Shown here in pieces: positions 50,914 to 60,419 of a stretch of 64,000 nucleotides of DNA (its first letter is position 1; the number at the start of each line of letters is the position of its first letter). The notes below the pieces were generated by a model that was given only the letters and a program-made list of their open reading frames with translations, made no database searches and had not been told where the DNA came from. The position numbers and the translations under genes were made by a program. Source of the DNA: Actinoplanes solisilvae (GTDB taxonomy: Bacteria; Actinomycetota; Actinomycetes; Mycobacteriales; Micromonosporaceae); assembly GCF_003999975.1 (NCBI RefSeq), contig NZ_RJAC01000006.1, positions 310,001-374,000 on the forward strand, read 5' to 3'.

Positions 50914-50968
50914 TAAGAAACGCTTGCGTAGCTTAGGTTCGCAAGGTTAGATACGCTTGCGTAGCTAA
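50914..50968. promoter_or_regulatory. twin TetR operator sites
   Basis: Two 22-bp imperfect palindromes (50914-50935 and 50947-50968) share the core ACGCTTGCGTAGCT and have outer arms TAAG/CTTA and TTAG/CTAA. They are 33 bp apart, about three helical turns, between the divergent genes. Confidence 0.75.
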
Positions 50969-51032
50969 TCGACCGGTGTGCCGCCGGGCCTCAGGCCATT
51001 CTGCCGCGCCTCAATCAAGGTCCAACTCCGAA

Positions 51033-52259
51033 ATGGGGTGTCAGGTGTCCAAACTTGTCAACGAGCCCGCCGCCGGTCCGCTCGGCACCGCCGTCAGCCT
51101 GCCCGCCAGATCGCTCGCCTCCGACCTTGCCCGCGGGGCGATGCTGCTGCTCATCGCGTTGGCCCACGCACACATGTACCTCTACGGCCACCCCACCGGC
51201 TTTCGCGGCTACGACCTGACCGGCGACCCGATCGACCGCGTCGTCGCCGCCCTTCAGGTGCTGATGGTCGACGCCCGCGCGCTGCCGATGTTCGCCGCGC
51301 TCTTCGGCTACGGACTGGTCCAGCTAGCCAACAGGCAACTCGCGGCCGGAGCCGGATGGCCGGACGTACGGCGCCTATTGCGCCGCCGCAGCCGCTGGCT
51401 GATCGCGTTCGGTTTCGCCCACGCGCTGCTGTTGTTCTTCGGCGACATCCTGGCCACCTACGGGCTGCTGGCGCTGATCCTCGCAGGCATGGTGCGGGCC
51501 CGCGACCGGGTGCTGCTCTGGGTAGCCGGCTTGTGGATCCTGGTGTTCGCCGCGATTGCCATGGTGCCGGCCTGGGCCCTCATCGCTGAGGGGTCGCCGC
51601 CGCTGCCCACCAGCGTCGAGTCACCGATCGAGGCGGTCGGCCAGCGGTTGGCAGTCTGGGCCGGACTCGGACCGATGCTGGCCCTCGACATCGTTACCCC
51701 GTTCCTGCTCGGTATCTGGGCGGCCCGGCGCCGGCTACTCGACGAACCGGGCCGGCATCGAGTCCTGCTGGCACGGGTCGCAACGGCCGGAATCGCCATC
51801 ACGATCCTCGGCGGTACCCCGCTGGCACTGATCGACTCACGGCTCTGGACGGATTGGACGACGGGTACCGCAGTGCTGGCATATGCGGTGCACAGCGTGA
51901 CCGGCATCGCCGGCGGGCTCGCCTACGCCGCATTGGCCGGCCTCGTCGCGCACCGCGTCGCCGACGCGCCAGGACGGGTGACCACCGCGCTCGCCGCCTG
52001 CGGGCAGCGGTCGCTCACCTGCTATCTGCTCCAATCCGTCGCATTCGTGGCGCTCTTCGCACCGTTCACCCTTGGACTGGGCGGGCGGCTCGGCGACGCC
52101 GGAGCATCAGCGCTGGCAATCGGCACCTGGCTGACAACCGTGCTGCTGGCCGAGCAGATGCGCCGGGTTGGATGGCGCGGACCGGCCGAGCAACTGCTTC
52201 GTCGGCTGACGTACACCGCTCGTCGAACCACCCCGCTGCGCGAGCCGAGCATCCGGTAG
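51033..52259 (+). CDS. DUF418-domain membrane protein
   Basis: The roughly 408-residue protein has about nine membrane segments and DUF418 features (LARGAMLLLIALAHAHMYLYG near the start, RALPMFAALFGYG, and SLTCYLLQSVAFVALF in the C-terminal DUF418 region). The family is of unknown function, often linked to envelope or transport. GTG 51045 is an alternative start. Confidence 0.85.
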   Translation: MGCQVSKLVNEPAAGPLGTAVSLPARSLASDLARGAMLLLIALAHAHMYLYGHPTGFRGYDLTGDPIDRVVAALQVLMVDARALPMFAALFGYGLVQLANRQLAAGAGWPDVRRLLRRRSRWLIAFGFAHALLLFFGDILATYGLLALILAGMVRARDRVLLWVAGLWILVFAAIAMVPAWALIAEGSPPLPTSVESPIEAVGQRLAVWAGLGPMLALDIVTPFLLGIWAARRRLLDEPGRHRVLLARVATAGIAITILGGTPLALIDSRLWTDWTTGTAVLAYAVHSVTGIAGGLAYAALAGLVAHRVADAPGRVTTALAACGQRSLTCYLLQSVAFVALFAPFTLGLGGRLGDAGASALAIGTWLTTVLLAEQMRRVGWRGPAEQLLRRLTYTARRTTPLREPSIR

Positions 52260-52395
52260 ACCACCACCCGCAAACGCCGCGCAACCGGTTCCGCTCGCAC
52301 AGCCCGATCCGCAAGCCACCTCGGCGCGCCGCGTGGCCGAGGTGGCCGCGGACGCCCTCGAACGGAGCAGCGGCCAGGACAGCCGCTGGATCAGG

Positions 52396-54144
52396 TTATT
52401 CAGGAGACGTTCCGGCCCTGACGCGCCCCGGACCATGACCACTTTGGCGATCCTGGTGGGCTGCGGCGAGGATCAGATAGACGGCGGCCGTCCAGGTGTA
52501 GGCACGGTCGCGCAGACCCGCTCCGGTCGCGGCGTTGAAGTTCTCGGCGAAGCCGGACGTTTCGCAGAGTTCGCGGAACCGGCCGCTGATGTCGTCGGCG
52601 AGGTCGTCGAGGCCGGCCCGGCGCAGGCCGTCCTCGATCAGCAGGGTGGCGGGCGCCCAGATCGGCCCGCGCCAGTAGCCGTCGTCGGCGTAACGGGGGG
52701 AGTCGAGCGGCTCGGTCGCCAGGCCGTACGGGGTGAGATGGGCCTTGAGGCAGGTGGCCAGGGTCGTACGGATCTCGGCCGGGAGGTCGGCGCCGAGGGC
52801 GATCGGCATGAGCGCGAGCAGGCTCGTACTGCTCGACGTCTCGCCCGTCTCAGGGTTGCGGGCCAGGAACCGGTTGCCGTCCCACAGGGTCGTCAGCAGC
52901 GCGGTCCGCAGCTGCTCGGCGGTTGCTTCCCAGTTCGCGGCCGCGTCGGTGTCGCCTAGTTCGGCGGCGAGGGTGCTCAGCTCCCGCACTTGCATGATCA
53001 GGAAGGTGGTGAGGTCGGCGGTTTCCAGCAGGCGTCCAGCGTCGAAGGTGGTCGCGTTGTCCCAGCCGCTGTCGTTGCCGTGCTGGTAGTGGGGGAGCGG
53101 GTGGCCGGGCGCGCGGCGCTGGGTGAGCCAGAATGTGGTCCAGTGGCTCAGCCTCCGGTAGGTCTCGGTGAGCTGGTCGCGGTCGAGTGGTGTCGGGAGG
53201 CGCCGCCGCAGGTGGCCGAGTGCCCAGCCGTGGATGGGTGGTTTGACGAAGTTGTAGAGGACCTCGGAGTGGGCGACGGAGTCCGGCAGGGCGCCGGTCG
53301 GGTCCTGGTGGTCGAACGGGATGTGGAATTGGTCCCAGGCCAGGTCCGGATCGCCGGCGGCGAGCGCCATCGCGTTGAAGCAGTGGTCCCAGCTCCAGAC
53401 CTTGTCCATCCAGTGTTTGGACATCAGGACGGCGGGGCGGTGGAAGAATCCGCCAGGCGCCACGGTGGCCGACCACAGCACATAGGTGGCCAGTTCCGCG
53501 GCGGGTGTCCGGGCGTCGCGCCACGGGGCGACGGCCTGGAGGTACCGGCCGAACGTGTCGGCGGTGTTCCGCGCCACGTCGTCGAATGACGCTGTGGAGT
53601 GGTACGGGTCGCGGCTGGTCGCGTATTCCTCGATGACCACCTCCCAGGCTGGGCCGCCGGGCAGGTCGATATGGCGGTCGCCGGCGCCGAGCGATTCGGT
53701 TCCGGACGCGGTGGGCGAGCTGTCGCCGAGCACGGTGAGCCGGTAGCGCCGTCCGGTCTCGTAGGAGGTGAACACGTACGACGCGGCGCGCGGGTCCCGG
53801 TAGAGGTAGGTGCCGGAGAACGGCGTCAGCGTGGACGCCGCCGCCGCGATGCGCAGGCCGAGACCGGTGCCCCGCAGGCGGATCGTGTCGGCGGTCTCGT
53901 AGACCGCCTCGATCTCGCCGGCGGGATGTTCCCACTGCAACTTCGCCGGGCCGGCGACGACCCGGGCCTCGACCCGGCCGTCGGCGTGCCGGGGCTCGAA
54001 GCGCAGGACCGGGTGCATGCCGGACTGGTGCGAGACCAGGTGCAGGTCGGCGGCGTAGGTCTTCTCCGCGATGACCGGGGAGATGTCGAACCAGGACCCC
54101 GGATAGCTGAACGGGATGTCCTGGACGGAGAAGGTCGTGATCAC
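52396..54144 (-). CDS. GH63-like (MGH1-type) glycoside hydrolase
   Basis: The 582-residue cytoplasmic protein has an N-terminal beta domain and a C-terminal (alpha/alpha)6 barrel (about 220-570) with HWMDKVWSWDHCFNAMALA, GNDSGWDNATTFD (catalytic Asp region) and YWRGPIWAPATLLIEDGL plus FAENFNAATG (Glu region). These match the MGH1-like/GH63 group that releases glucose or mannose from oligosaccharides. It is the last gene of the sugar importer operon, so it likely cleaves the imported sugar. Confidence 0.85.
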   Translation of the reverse strand: MITTFSVQDIPFSYPGSWFDISPVIAEKTYAADLHLVSHQSGMHPVLRFEPRHADGRVEARVVAGPAKLQWEHPAGEIEAVYETADTIRLRGTGLGLRIAAAASTLTPFSGTYLYRDPRAASYVFTSYETGRRYRLTVLGDSSPTASGTESLGAGDRHIDLPGGPAWEVVIEEYATSRDPYHSTASFDDVARNTADTFGRYLQAVAPWRDARTPAAELATYVLWSATVAPGGFFHRPAVLMSKHWMDKVWSWDHCFNAMALAAGDPDLAWDQFHIPFDHQDPTGALPDSVAHSEVLYNFVKPPIHGWALGHLRRRLPTPLDRDQLTETYRRLSHWTTFWLTQRRAPGHPLPHYQHGNDSGWDNATTFDAGRLLETADLTTFLIMQVRELSTLAAELGDTDAAANWEATAEQLRTALLTTLWDGNRFLARNPETGETSSSTSLLALMPIALGADLPAEIRTTLATCLKAHLTPYGLATEPLDSPRYADDGYWRGPIWAPATLLIEDGLRRAGLDDLADDISGRFRELCETSGFAENFNAATGAGLRDRAYTWTAAVYLILAAAHQDRQSGHGPGRVRAGTSPE

Positions 54145-54171
54145 GGACGGGATGCCTTTCGTCGGGGGCGT

Positions 54172-54981
54172 TCAGTCCTTGACGGCACCGGCGGTGACGC
54201 CGGCGGCCACGTAGCGCTGCGCCAGGATGAGCAGCAGCGTCGCGGGGATCGAGGCGACCACGGCGGTGGCCATGATCGCGTTCCATTGCTGGTTGTTGTT
54301 GCCGATGTAGTGGTAGATGCCCAGCGTGATGGGCTGGTGTTCGCCGCCGCCGTCGAGGGTCGCGGCGAACACGAAGTCCGACCAGGCCCAGAGGAACGCG
54401 AACAGGCTCACGGTGACGATGGCGTTTCGGCTGACCGGCAGGATCACCGAGACGAACGTCCGCCACCGCGAGGCGCCGTCGATCAGCGCGGCGTTGGTGA
54501 GTTCTTCCGGGATGCCCGACATGAAGGCCGCGAAGATCAGCACCCCGAACGGTACGGCGATGGTCGAGTCGGCCAGGATCAGGCCCGCGACCGAGTTGAG
54601 GATTCCGGCGCGCAGGTAGATGGCGTAGAAACCCATCGCCATGATGATGCCGGGGATCATTTGGGCGATCAGCAGGATGAAGCTGAGGACACCGCCGCCG
54701 CGCGGACGCAGCTTGGCCAGTGAGTAGCCGGCCGGGGCGGCCAGCGCGAGCGTCACGGCCACGGTGCCCAGCCCGACCAGCAGACTGGTGCCCAGGTACG
54801 GCAGTTGCTGGTCCAGGACCGCGCGATAGCCCTCCAGGGTGCCGTCGGACGGGAACAGGTGCGGAGGGTCGGCGCGCATGTCGGTGTCCTTGGTGAAGGA
54901 CACATTGATCATCCAGTAGACCGGGAACAACATGGCGGCCGTCAGCACGAGACCGGCCACGGTCGTCAGCGCCCTCCTCAT
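54172..54981 (-). CDS. sugar ABC transporter permease (MalG-like)
   Basis: The 269-residue protein has six membrane segments and the MalG-type EAA loop (EELTNAALIDGASRWRTFVSVILP). ATG 54981 overlaps the previous permease stop by 4 bases. It pairs with the MalF-like permease and the lipoprotein binding protein upstream. No ATPase gene is in this operon; a shared MsiK-type ATPase elsewhere is usual in actinomycetes. Confidence 0.94.
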   Translation of the reverse strand: MRRALTTVAGLVLTAAMLFPVYWMINVSFTKDTDMRADPPHLFPSDGTLEGYRAVLDQQLPYLGTSLLVGLGTVAVTLALAAPAGYSLAKLRPRGGGVLSFILLIAQMIPGIIMAMGFYAIYLRAGILNSVAGLILADSTIAVPFGVLIFAAFMSGIPEELTNAALIDGASRWRTFVSVILPVSRNAIVTVSLFAFLWAWSDFVFAATLDGGGEHQPITLGIYHYIGNNNQQWNAIMATAVVASIPATLLLILAQRYVAAGVTAGAVKD

Positions 54982-55940
54982 CGTGCCTGCCCGCGTTGTA
55001 CCCGGATATACACCAGCCCGCACACCAGCGCCATGACGATCAGCAGGTTCCCCACCGCCGCACCCGGCCCGAACCGGGGCAGCAGACTGCCGAACCCCAG
55101 CCGGTACGACCAGGTGGCCAAGGTGGTGGACGCGTCAGCGGGACCCCCTCGGGTCATGATCCAGATAATGTCGAAGACCTTCAGCGTATAGACGAGTCCG
55201 AGCAGGATCGTGATAGCCGACACCGGGCGCAGCAGCGGGAACGTGACCCACCGGAAGCGCTGCCAGCCGGACGCGCCGTCGAGCGCCGCCGCCTCATGGA
55301 TCTCCGGCGGTACGGCCTGCAGGCCGCTGTAGAGCACGACCAGATTGAACGGGATGCCGATCCAGATGTTGGCGATGATCACGCTGACCAGCGCCCACCG
55401 CGGATCCGTCAGCCAGTTCACCGGTCCGGCCCCGAGTGCCCTCAGAGCGGCGTTGACGACGCCGGATTCGCTGTTGAGCATCCACGACCAGCTCGAGGCG
55501 GAGACGATCAAGGGCAACAGCCAGGGTACGAGAAACACGGCGCGCAGTGTGGCGGAAAGCGGGAAGTGCCGGCGGAAGAACAGGGCGAGGGCCATGCCGA
55601 TCGAGAACTGGAACGCCAGGCAGACCACGGTGAAGACGACGGTGCGGGTCAGCGCCGGCCAGAACGTGGGGTCGGCGAAGACAGTGCGGTAGTTGTCGAG
55701 CCCGGCGAAGGGTGCTCCACCGTGCACGAAGGAGCGCACGGTGTAGGAGCGCAGGCTCAGGTCGAGGTTGCGGTAGAGCGGATAGGCGTAGAACGCGCCG
55801 AGGTAGATCACGACCGGCGCGGCGAACGCCCATGCCCACCACTGCCCCGCTCGGCGCCGGCGTCGAGCGGCTGGGTCGTGCCGTCCTCCCGCCGGCGGCC
55901 GGGCCACGGCGGGAGGACGGTCCGTCACAGGTGTCGCCAT
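54978..55940 (-). CDS. sugar ABC transporter permease (MalF/UgpA-like)
   Basis: The 320-residue protein has a basic N-terminal tail, six membrane segments and an EAA loop (EIHEAAALDGASGWQRFRWVTFPLL). It starts 2 bases after the binding-protein gene stop. It forms the importer channel with the MalG-like protein. Confidence 0.94.
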   Translation of the reverse strand: MATPVTDRPPAVARPPAGGRHDPAARRRRRAGQWWAWAFAAPVVIYLGAFYAYPLYRNLDLSLRSYTVRSFVHGGAPFAGLDNYRTVFADPTFWPALTRTVVFTVVCLAFQFSIGMALALFFRRHFPLSATLRAVFLVPWLLPLIVSASSWSWMLNSESGVVNAALRALGAGPVNWLTDPRWALVSVIIANIWIGIPFNLVVLYSGLQAVPPEIHEAAALDGASGWQRFRWVTFPLLRPVSAITILLGLVYTLKVFDIIWIMTRGGPADASTTLATWSYRLGFGSLLPRFGPGAAVGNLLIVMALVCGLVYIRVQRGQAR

Positions 55941-55942
55941 GG

Positions 55943-57196
55943 TTACTTGGTGCTCGCGGCGGCCGTCGTCTGGGCCGCTTTCAGAGCATCCTGCGGGGAC
56001 TTACCGCCCGAGAGGGCGGCCTGGAACGCGCCCCACAGCGGTTCGGAGATCTTCGGGTACTTGGTGCCGAGGTTGTCACTCGTCCGTCCCTTGGCCGCCT
56101 TGACCGCATCGACCCACACCTTCAGGTCGGGGTTCGCAGCCACCTGTTTGCCCTGTACGGCGTCGGTGGCGGCGATGTAGGACAGCGTGGTGTCGGTGGT
56201 GTACGCGTTGTCGGAGCTGGTCAGGCAGGCGATGAGCTTGGCGCTGGTGGCGTAACGGCCGGTGTCGTCCCGCACCGGTGCGGTGACGAACTCGCCGCCA
56301 GTGGGCGCCGGTGCGGTTCCACCCGTGCTGGACGGGATGGGGATGATCCCGTACTCGAAGCCGGTCTTCTTGGCGTTGGCCAGCTGCCAGGTGCCGTTCT
56401 CGGCGAAGGCGTAGGCGCCGCTCGCGAACTCCTGCCAGCTGGTCGTCTGCGTGTTGTTGATGACGGAGTTCGGGGCGTAGCCGTTCTTCAGCCAGTCGGT
56501 CCAGAGGGTGAGGGCGGAGACGGCCTGCGGCGAGTCGAGCTGGGTGAGGCCGGCGCCGGAGCCCCAGAACCAGGGCAGGAACTGGAAGCTGCCCTCCTCG
56601 GTGCCGATCGCTGAGAAGGTGATGCCCTTCTTGCCGACTGCTTTGACCTTCGCCAGGGCGGCGGTCAGGGACGCCCAGTCCTTGATCGTGGTGGGATCGA
56701 CCTTGGCCGCGTCGAGAACCTTCTTGTTGTAGTAGAGCGCGAGGGTGTTGGCGCCGATCGGGACGCCGTACGTCTTGCCGTCGAGCTGGCCGGCCGCGAG
56801 CAGGTTGGGCTCGATCGTCGCGGTGTCGACCTTGGTGTCGTCGGTGGTGGTGAGCACACCGGCCTCCGCCAGGGTGGAGACCACTGGGTTGTCCACGATC
56901 AGCACGTCCGGCGAGTTGCCCTGCTGAGCGGCCAGGAGCGCCTTCGTGGTCAGGTCGGTGGTGTCGAAGCCGGTGCGCTTGACGGTGACGCCCGCGTCGG
57001 TGCCGCACTTGGTCAGCAGCTTGACCCAGTCGGACGAATTGTCGAACTGCGGGTACGGATCCCAGATGGTGAACTCCTGGGCCGACGCGCCGGACGACGG
57101 CGGACCGGCGTCGGAGCAGCCGCCGGCGAGCGCGGTCAGTGCCACAGCGAACAACGCGCAGCCGGCTGCCCGGCGGCTGATGGACGAGTTTCTCAC
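55943..57196 (-). CDS. sugar ABC transporter substrate-binding lipoprotein
   Basis: The 417-residue product has a lipoprotein signal ending LAGGC and a type I extracellular solute-binding fold (FTIWDPYPQFDNS, VLIVDNPVVSTLAEAG, YGVPIGANTLALYYNKKVLD). It captures an oligosaccharide outside the membrane for the two permeases. GTG 57196 has GGAG 9 bases upstream; the TTG at 57205 is too close to that site. Confidence 0.93.
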   Translation of the reverse strand: MRNSSISRRAAGCALFAVALTALAGGCSDAGPPSSGASAQEFTIWDPYPQFDNSSDWVKLLTKCGTDAGVTVKRTGFDTTDLTTKALLAAQQGNSPDVLIVDNPVVSTLAEAGVLTTTDDTKVDTATIEPNLLAAGQLDGKTYGVPIGANTLALYYNKKVLDAAKVDPTTIKDWASLTAALAKVKAVGKKGITFSAIGTEEGSFQFLPWFWGSGAGLTQLDSPQAVSALTLWTDWLKNGYAPNSVINNTQTTSWQEFASGAYAFAENGTWQLANAKKTGFEYGIIPIPSSTGGTAPAPTGGEFVTAPVRDDTGRYATSAKLIACLTSSDNAYTTDTTLSYIAATDAVQGKQVAANPDLKVWVDAVKAAKGRTSDNLGTKYPKISEPLWGAFQAALSGGKSPQDALKAAQTTAAASTK

Positions 57197-57234
57197 GTCA
57201 AACAACTCCTGAATGCGGCATCAGCACGACGAGA

Positions 57235-57405
57235 TTCGAATCGGTTCGACTACGTAGTTCGCCGACAGTAGGACTCCTTCCGAGCCGCGGTCAACACCTT
57301 GTTCGAGCGTTATCACCGCCTTCTGAAACATCTTGTTCATCTGGGCGGCATGCTGTTGACATCGGCGGATATCGCTGTCTAGCGTCGGCGGCGAACCGAT
57401 TCGAC
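57235..57405. promoter_or_regulatory. paired LacI-type operators
   Basis: TCGAATCGGTTCGA at 57236-57249 is a palindrome with arms TCGAA/TTCGA around a central CG. The same motif in reverse, CGAACCGATTCGA, is at 57392-57404. The pair lies about 155 bp apart in the 272-bp region between the importer operon and the divergent LacI gene, a spacing that would allow looping. Confidence 0.7.
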
Positions 57406-57477
57406 ACGACGGTGACCCTGCCGGCCGTCTCGGCGGCGGCATAGGTCAAGCTGCGAGGTCAGGGTGAGGAGGTACTC

Positions 57478-58491
57478 ATGAACATCGGGGAGATCGCCCG
57501 CCGGGCCGGGGTGTCGCGCAGCACCGTGTCGTACGCGCTGAGCGGACGCCGGTCGGTGAGCGCGGAGACCAAACAGCGGATCCAAGCCGTGATCGACGAG
57601 ATCGGTTACCGGCCGAACGCCGCCGCTCGTGCGCTGAAGGAGGGCCGGACCCGCACCCTCGGGCTGGTCATCCCGCCGGCCAGCCTGCGGCTGACCGACA
57701 TGCAGCTCGGGTTCGTGGCCAGCGTCGTCGAGGCGGCCGCGCACGCGGATCTGGACGTGCTGCTCTCCCCGTCCGGCGGCGACCATGACCGGTCGTTCGA
57801 GCGGCTGATCTCCGGCCGCCGGGTCGACGGGATCATCCTCATGGAGATCAGGCTGGAGGACGAACGTGTCACCAGGTTGCAGCAGGAAGCGCTCCCGTTC
57901 GTCACCATCGGTCACACCGCTCACCCGCAAGGCACCTGCTGGGTCGACGTCGACTACGCCGAGCTGGTCGCCCGCAGCGTGCATCATCTGGCCGATCTCG
58001 GCCACCGCAGCATCGCCCTGCTCAACCGTTCCGCCGAACTGGTCGCCGCCGGGTACGGCCCGGCCCACCGTGCTCAGGCGGGGTTCGCCGAGGCCGTCGT
58101 GCTGCGGGGCCTGAGCGGGATCGAGCTGCCGTGCGCCGACGATCCCGCCGCCGGTGAGGAATGGTTCGAACAACTGCGCGAACGCCATCCGGAAGTCACC
58201 GCCGTCACCACGATCAACGAGGCGGCTCTGCCCGGCCTCCAGCGCGGCATCGAGCGGCTCAACGTCGCCATCCCGCGCGAGTTGTCCATCGCCGGGGTCG
58301 CCGCCCGGCACTGGGCCGAGGGCTTCCGCCCTCAGCTCACCGCGGCCGACGTGCCCACCCTCGAAATGGGCGCCCACGCCGTCGAACTGCTCCTCGAGCG
58401 GATCGCCGCGCCCACCAGCGCGCCGCGTCACCTGCTGCTCGCGCCGCCCATCTCCCTGCGCGACAGCACCGGACCCGCCCGCACCAACTGA
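57478..58491 (+). CDS. LacI-family transcriptional regulator
   Basis: The 337-residue product has the LacI helix-turn-helix and hinge (IGEIARRAGVSRSTVSYALS, RPNAAARALKEGRT) and a periplasmic-binding-like sensor domain. It diverges from the importer operon across two operator copies and should repress it until sugar binds. Confidence 0.95.
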   Translation: MNIGEIARRAGVSRSTVSYALSGRRSVSAETKQRIQAVIDEIGYRPNAAARALKEGRTRTLGLVIPPASLRLTDMQLGFVASVVEAAAHADLDVLLSPSGGDHDRSFERLISGRRVDGIILMEIRLEDERVTRLQQEALPFVTIGHTAHPQGTCWVDVDYAELVARSVHHLADLGHRSIALLNRSAELVAAGYGPAHRAQAGFAEAVVLRGLSGIELPCADDPAAGEEWFEQLRERHPEVTAVTTINEAALPGLQRGIERLNVAIPRELSIAGVAARHWAEGFRPQLTAADVPTLEMGAHAVELLLERIAAPTSAPRHLLLAPPISLRDSTGPARTN

Positions 58492-58570
58492 TCCGTCCAC
58501 CCTCCCCCCGGGACGAGCCGCCGGCTCCTCCCGCGACTCCTGCTGTCCCCGTCCCCCAACCGGAGGCACT

Positions 58571-60391
58571 GTGAAACCCCCATCCCCGACCCGTACCCGC
58601 ATCGTTCGGACCCTGGCCGGTGTTCTGGCCGCGCTGGGCGTCCTCGCCGCCCCGTCCCCGGCCCGCGCCGACGACCAGAGCATCAGCGTCAACTTCGCCG
58701 CGACCGGGGCCGCGCCGGCCTACCGGGCGTCCGGCTGGATCTACGGCATGACCGAGAACGGCGCCGCACCGCCGGACCACTTCTTCACCGACGTCAAATA
58801 TCGGGCCATGCGGGCCGGCGGCGCCCAGTTGCCGGGCAGCGGCTGGGTCGGCGGCGGGTACGACCGCCGGTGGAACGCGACCCGGGCGCAGATGCTCCGC
58901 ACCCAGGCTCTCGGCGGCACGTTCATCCTGCTGCCGCACGATCTGTGGGGTGCCGACGGCGCCGGCATCTCCCGCTTCCCCGGTGACAACGGGGACTGGA
59001 CCGACTACAACAACTTCCTCACCCGGGTGATCGCCGACGTGCGCGCCACCGGTGTGCCGGTCCAGTGGGACATCTGGAACGAACCCAACCTCAGCATCTT
59101 CTGGAACCGGTCGCAGTCGCAGTACTTCGAACTGTGGCGGCGCACCTACCAGCGGCTGCGCGCCGACATGCCCGGGACCCTGATCGTGGGCCCGAGCCTG
59201 GCCGGCGTGCCCTCCACCACCGGAACCTGGTGGAACCAGTACCTCGACTACATCAAGGCCAACAACGCGGTGCCGGACATCATCAGCTGGCATTCCCTGC
59301 CCGGCGACCCGGTGGCCAACGTCGCCGCCGCGAACACCACACTCGATTCCCGCGGCATCGCGCACCCCCGTCCCTACCAGATCAACGAGTACGGCGCGTC
59401 GGACGAGCAGAACCCCGGCGACGGCGCCTGGTACATCGCCCGCCTCGAACGGGCCGGCGCCGACGGGCTTCGCGCCAACTGGGCCAGCGGCGGCAACCTG
59501 CACAACGACCTGGGCAACCTGCTCGTCCACTCCTCGGCCGGGCAGTACCAGCCGAAGGGCGAATGGTGGGTCTACCGCTACTACGCCCAACAGACCGGCA
59601 CTGCCGTCGCCACCACGGCGTCCGCCGGTTACGACGCGTACGCCACCAAGACCGCCGGCAACGCCAAGGTCCTCATCGGCGGCGGCCGCACCACCGGCAA
59701 CATCGCCGTCACCCTGCAAGGGCTCAACAGCACCAGCGGCGTCGTCGTCAACAACCAAGCCCGCGTACGCGTGCAGCGCATCCCTTACAACAACGGCGGC
59801 GCGGTCGCCGGTCCGACCACCGTGCAGGACCGCGTGGTCACGCTCAACGGCAACGCCACGACGGTGACCATCGCCAACACCACGATCACCGACGCCTACA
59901 CCGTCACGCTGCTGCCGCCCACCGACGCGAGCTTCACCGGCGTCGCCGTCGCGCAACACAGTGGACAATGCTTGGACAACACCGACCTGCGCACCACCGA
60001 CGGCAATCGCCAGCAACAGTTCTTCTGCGAGGGCGGCGACCAGCAGCAATGGGCCTTCCGCCCGGTGACCGGAGTCGCCGACACCTACACGGTCGTCAAC
60101 CAGCAGAGCGGCAAGTGCCTCGACGTCAGTGGCGTGTCCACCGCCGACGGCGCCGCCGTGCACCAATGGACCTGCCTGAACGGCGCCCAGAACCAGCAGT
60201 TCACGCTGCGCCGGGTCAGCTACGCCGGCAACGACTCGCACGACTACCAGCTCGTCGCCCGGCACAGCGGCAAATGCGTCGACGTCAACGGCGTCTCCAC
60301 CGCGGCCCGCGCGCTGATCCACCAATGGACCTGCAACCCCGCCTTACAAGGCAGCCCGCTCAACCAGACCTGGCGACTGCTCGGCCGATGA
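58571..60391 (+). CDS. secreted GH39-like glycosidase with ricin-type CBM13
   Basis: The 606-residue product has a signal peptide ending near SPARA, a TIM-barrel catalytic domain with acid/base Glu171 in WDIWNEPN and likely nucleophile Glu273 in YQINEYGASD, a beta-sandwich, and a C-terminal ricin B-type lectin domain (about 460-606) with QQQW, NQQF and NQTW repeats. GH39 enzymes cleave xylosides or related sugars; the CBM13 holds polysaccharide. GTG 58571 has GGAGG 5 bases upstream. It follows LacI by 79 bases. Confidence 0.85.
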   Translation: MKPPSPTRTRIVRTLAGVLAALGVLAAPSPARADDQSISVNFAATGAAPAYRASGWIYGMTENGAAPPDHFFTDVKYRAMRAGGAQLPGSGWVGGGYDRRWNATRAQMLRTQALGGTFILLPHDLWGADGAGISRFPGDNGDWTDYNNFLTRVIADVRATGVPVQWDIWNEPNLSIFWNRSQSQYFELWRRTYQRLRADMPGTLIVGPSLAGVPSTTGTWWNQYLDYIKANNAVPDIISWHSLPGDPVANVAAANTTLDSRGIAHPRPYQINEYGASDEQNPGDGAWYIARLERAGADGLRANWASGGNLHNDLGNLLVHSSAGQYQPKGEWWVYRYYAQQTGTAVATTASAGYDAYATKTAGNAKVLIGGGRTTGNIAVTLQGLNSTSGVVVNNQARVRVQRIPYNNGGAVAGPTTVQDRVVTLNGNATTVTIANTTITDAYTVTLLPPTDASFTGVAVAQHSGQCLDNTDLRTTDGNRQQQFFCEGGDQQQWAFRPVTGVADTYTVVNQQSGKCLDVSGVSTADGAAVHQWTCLNGAQNQQFTLRRVSYAGNDSHDYQLVARHSGKCVDVNGVSTAARALIHQWTCNPALQGSPLNQTWRLLGR

Positions 60392-60419
60392 CCCGTACTC
60401 CTGTGATGAGGGAATTGCC

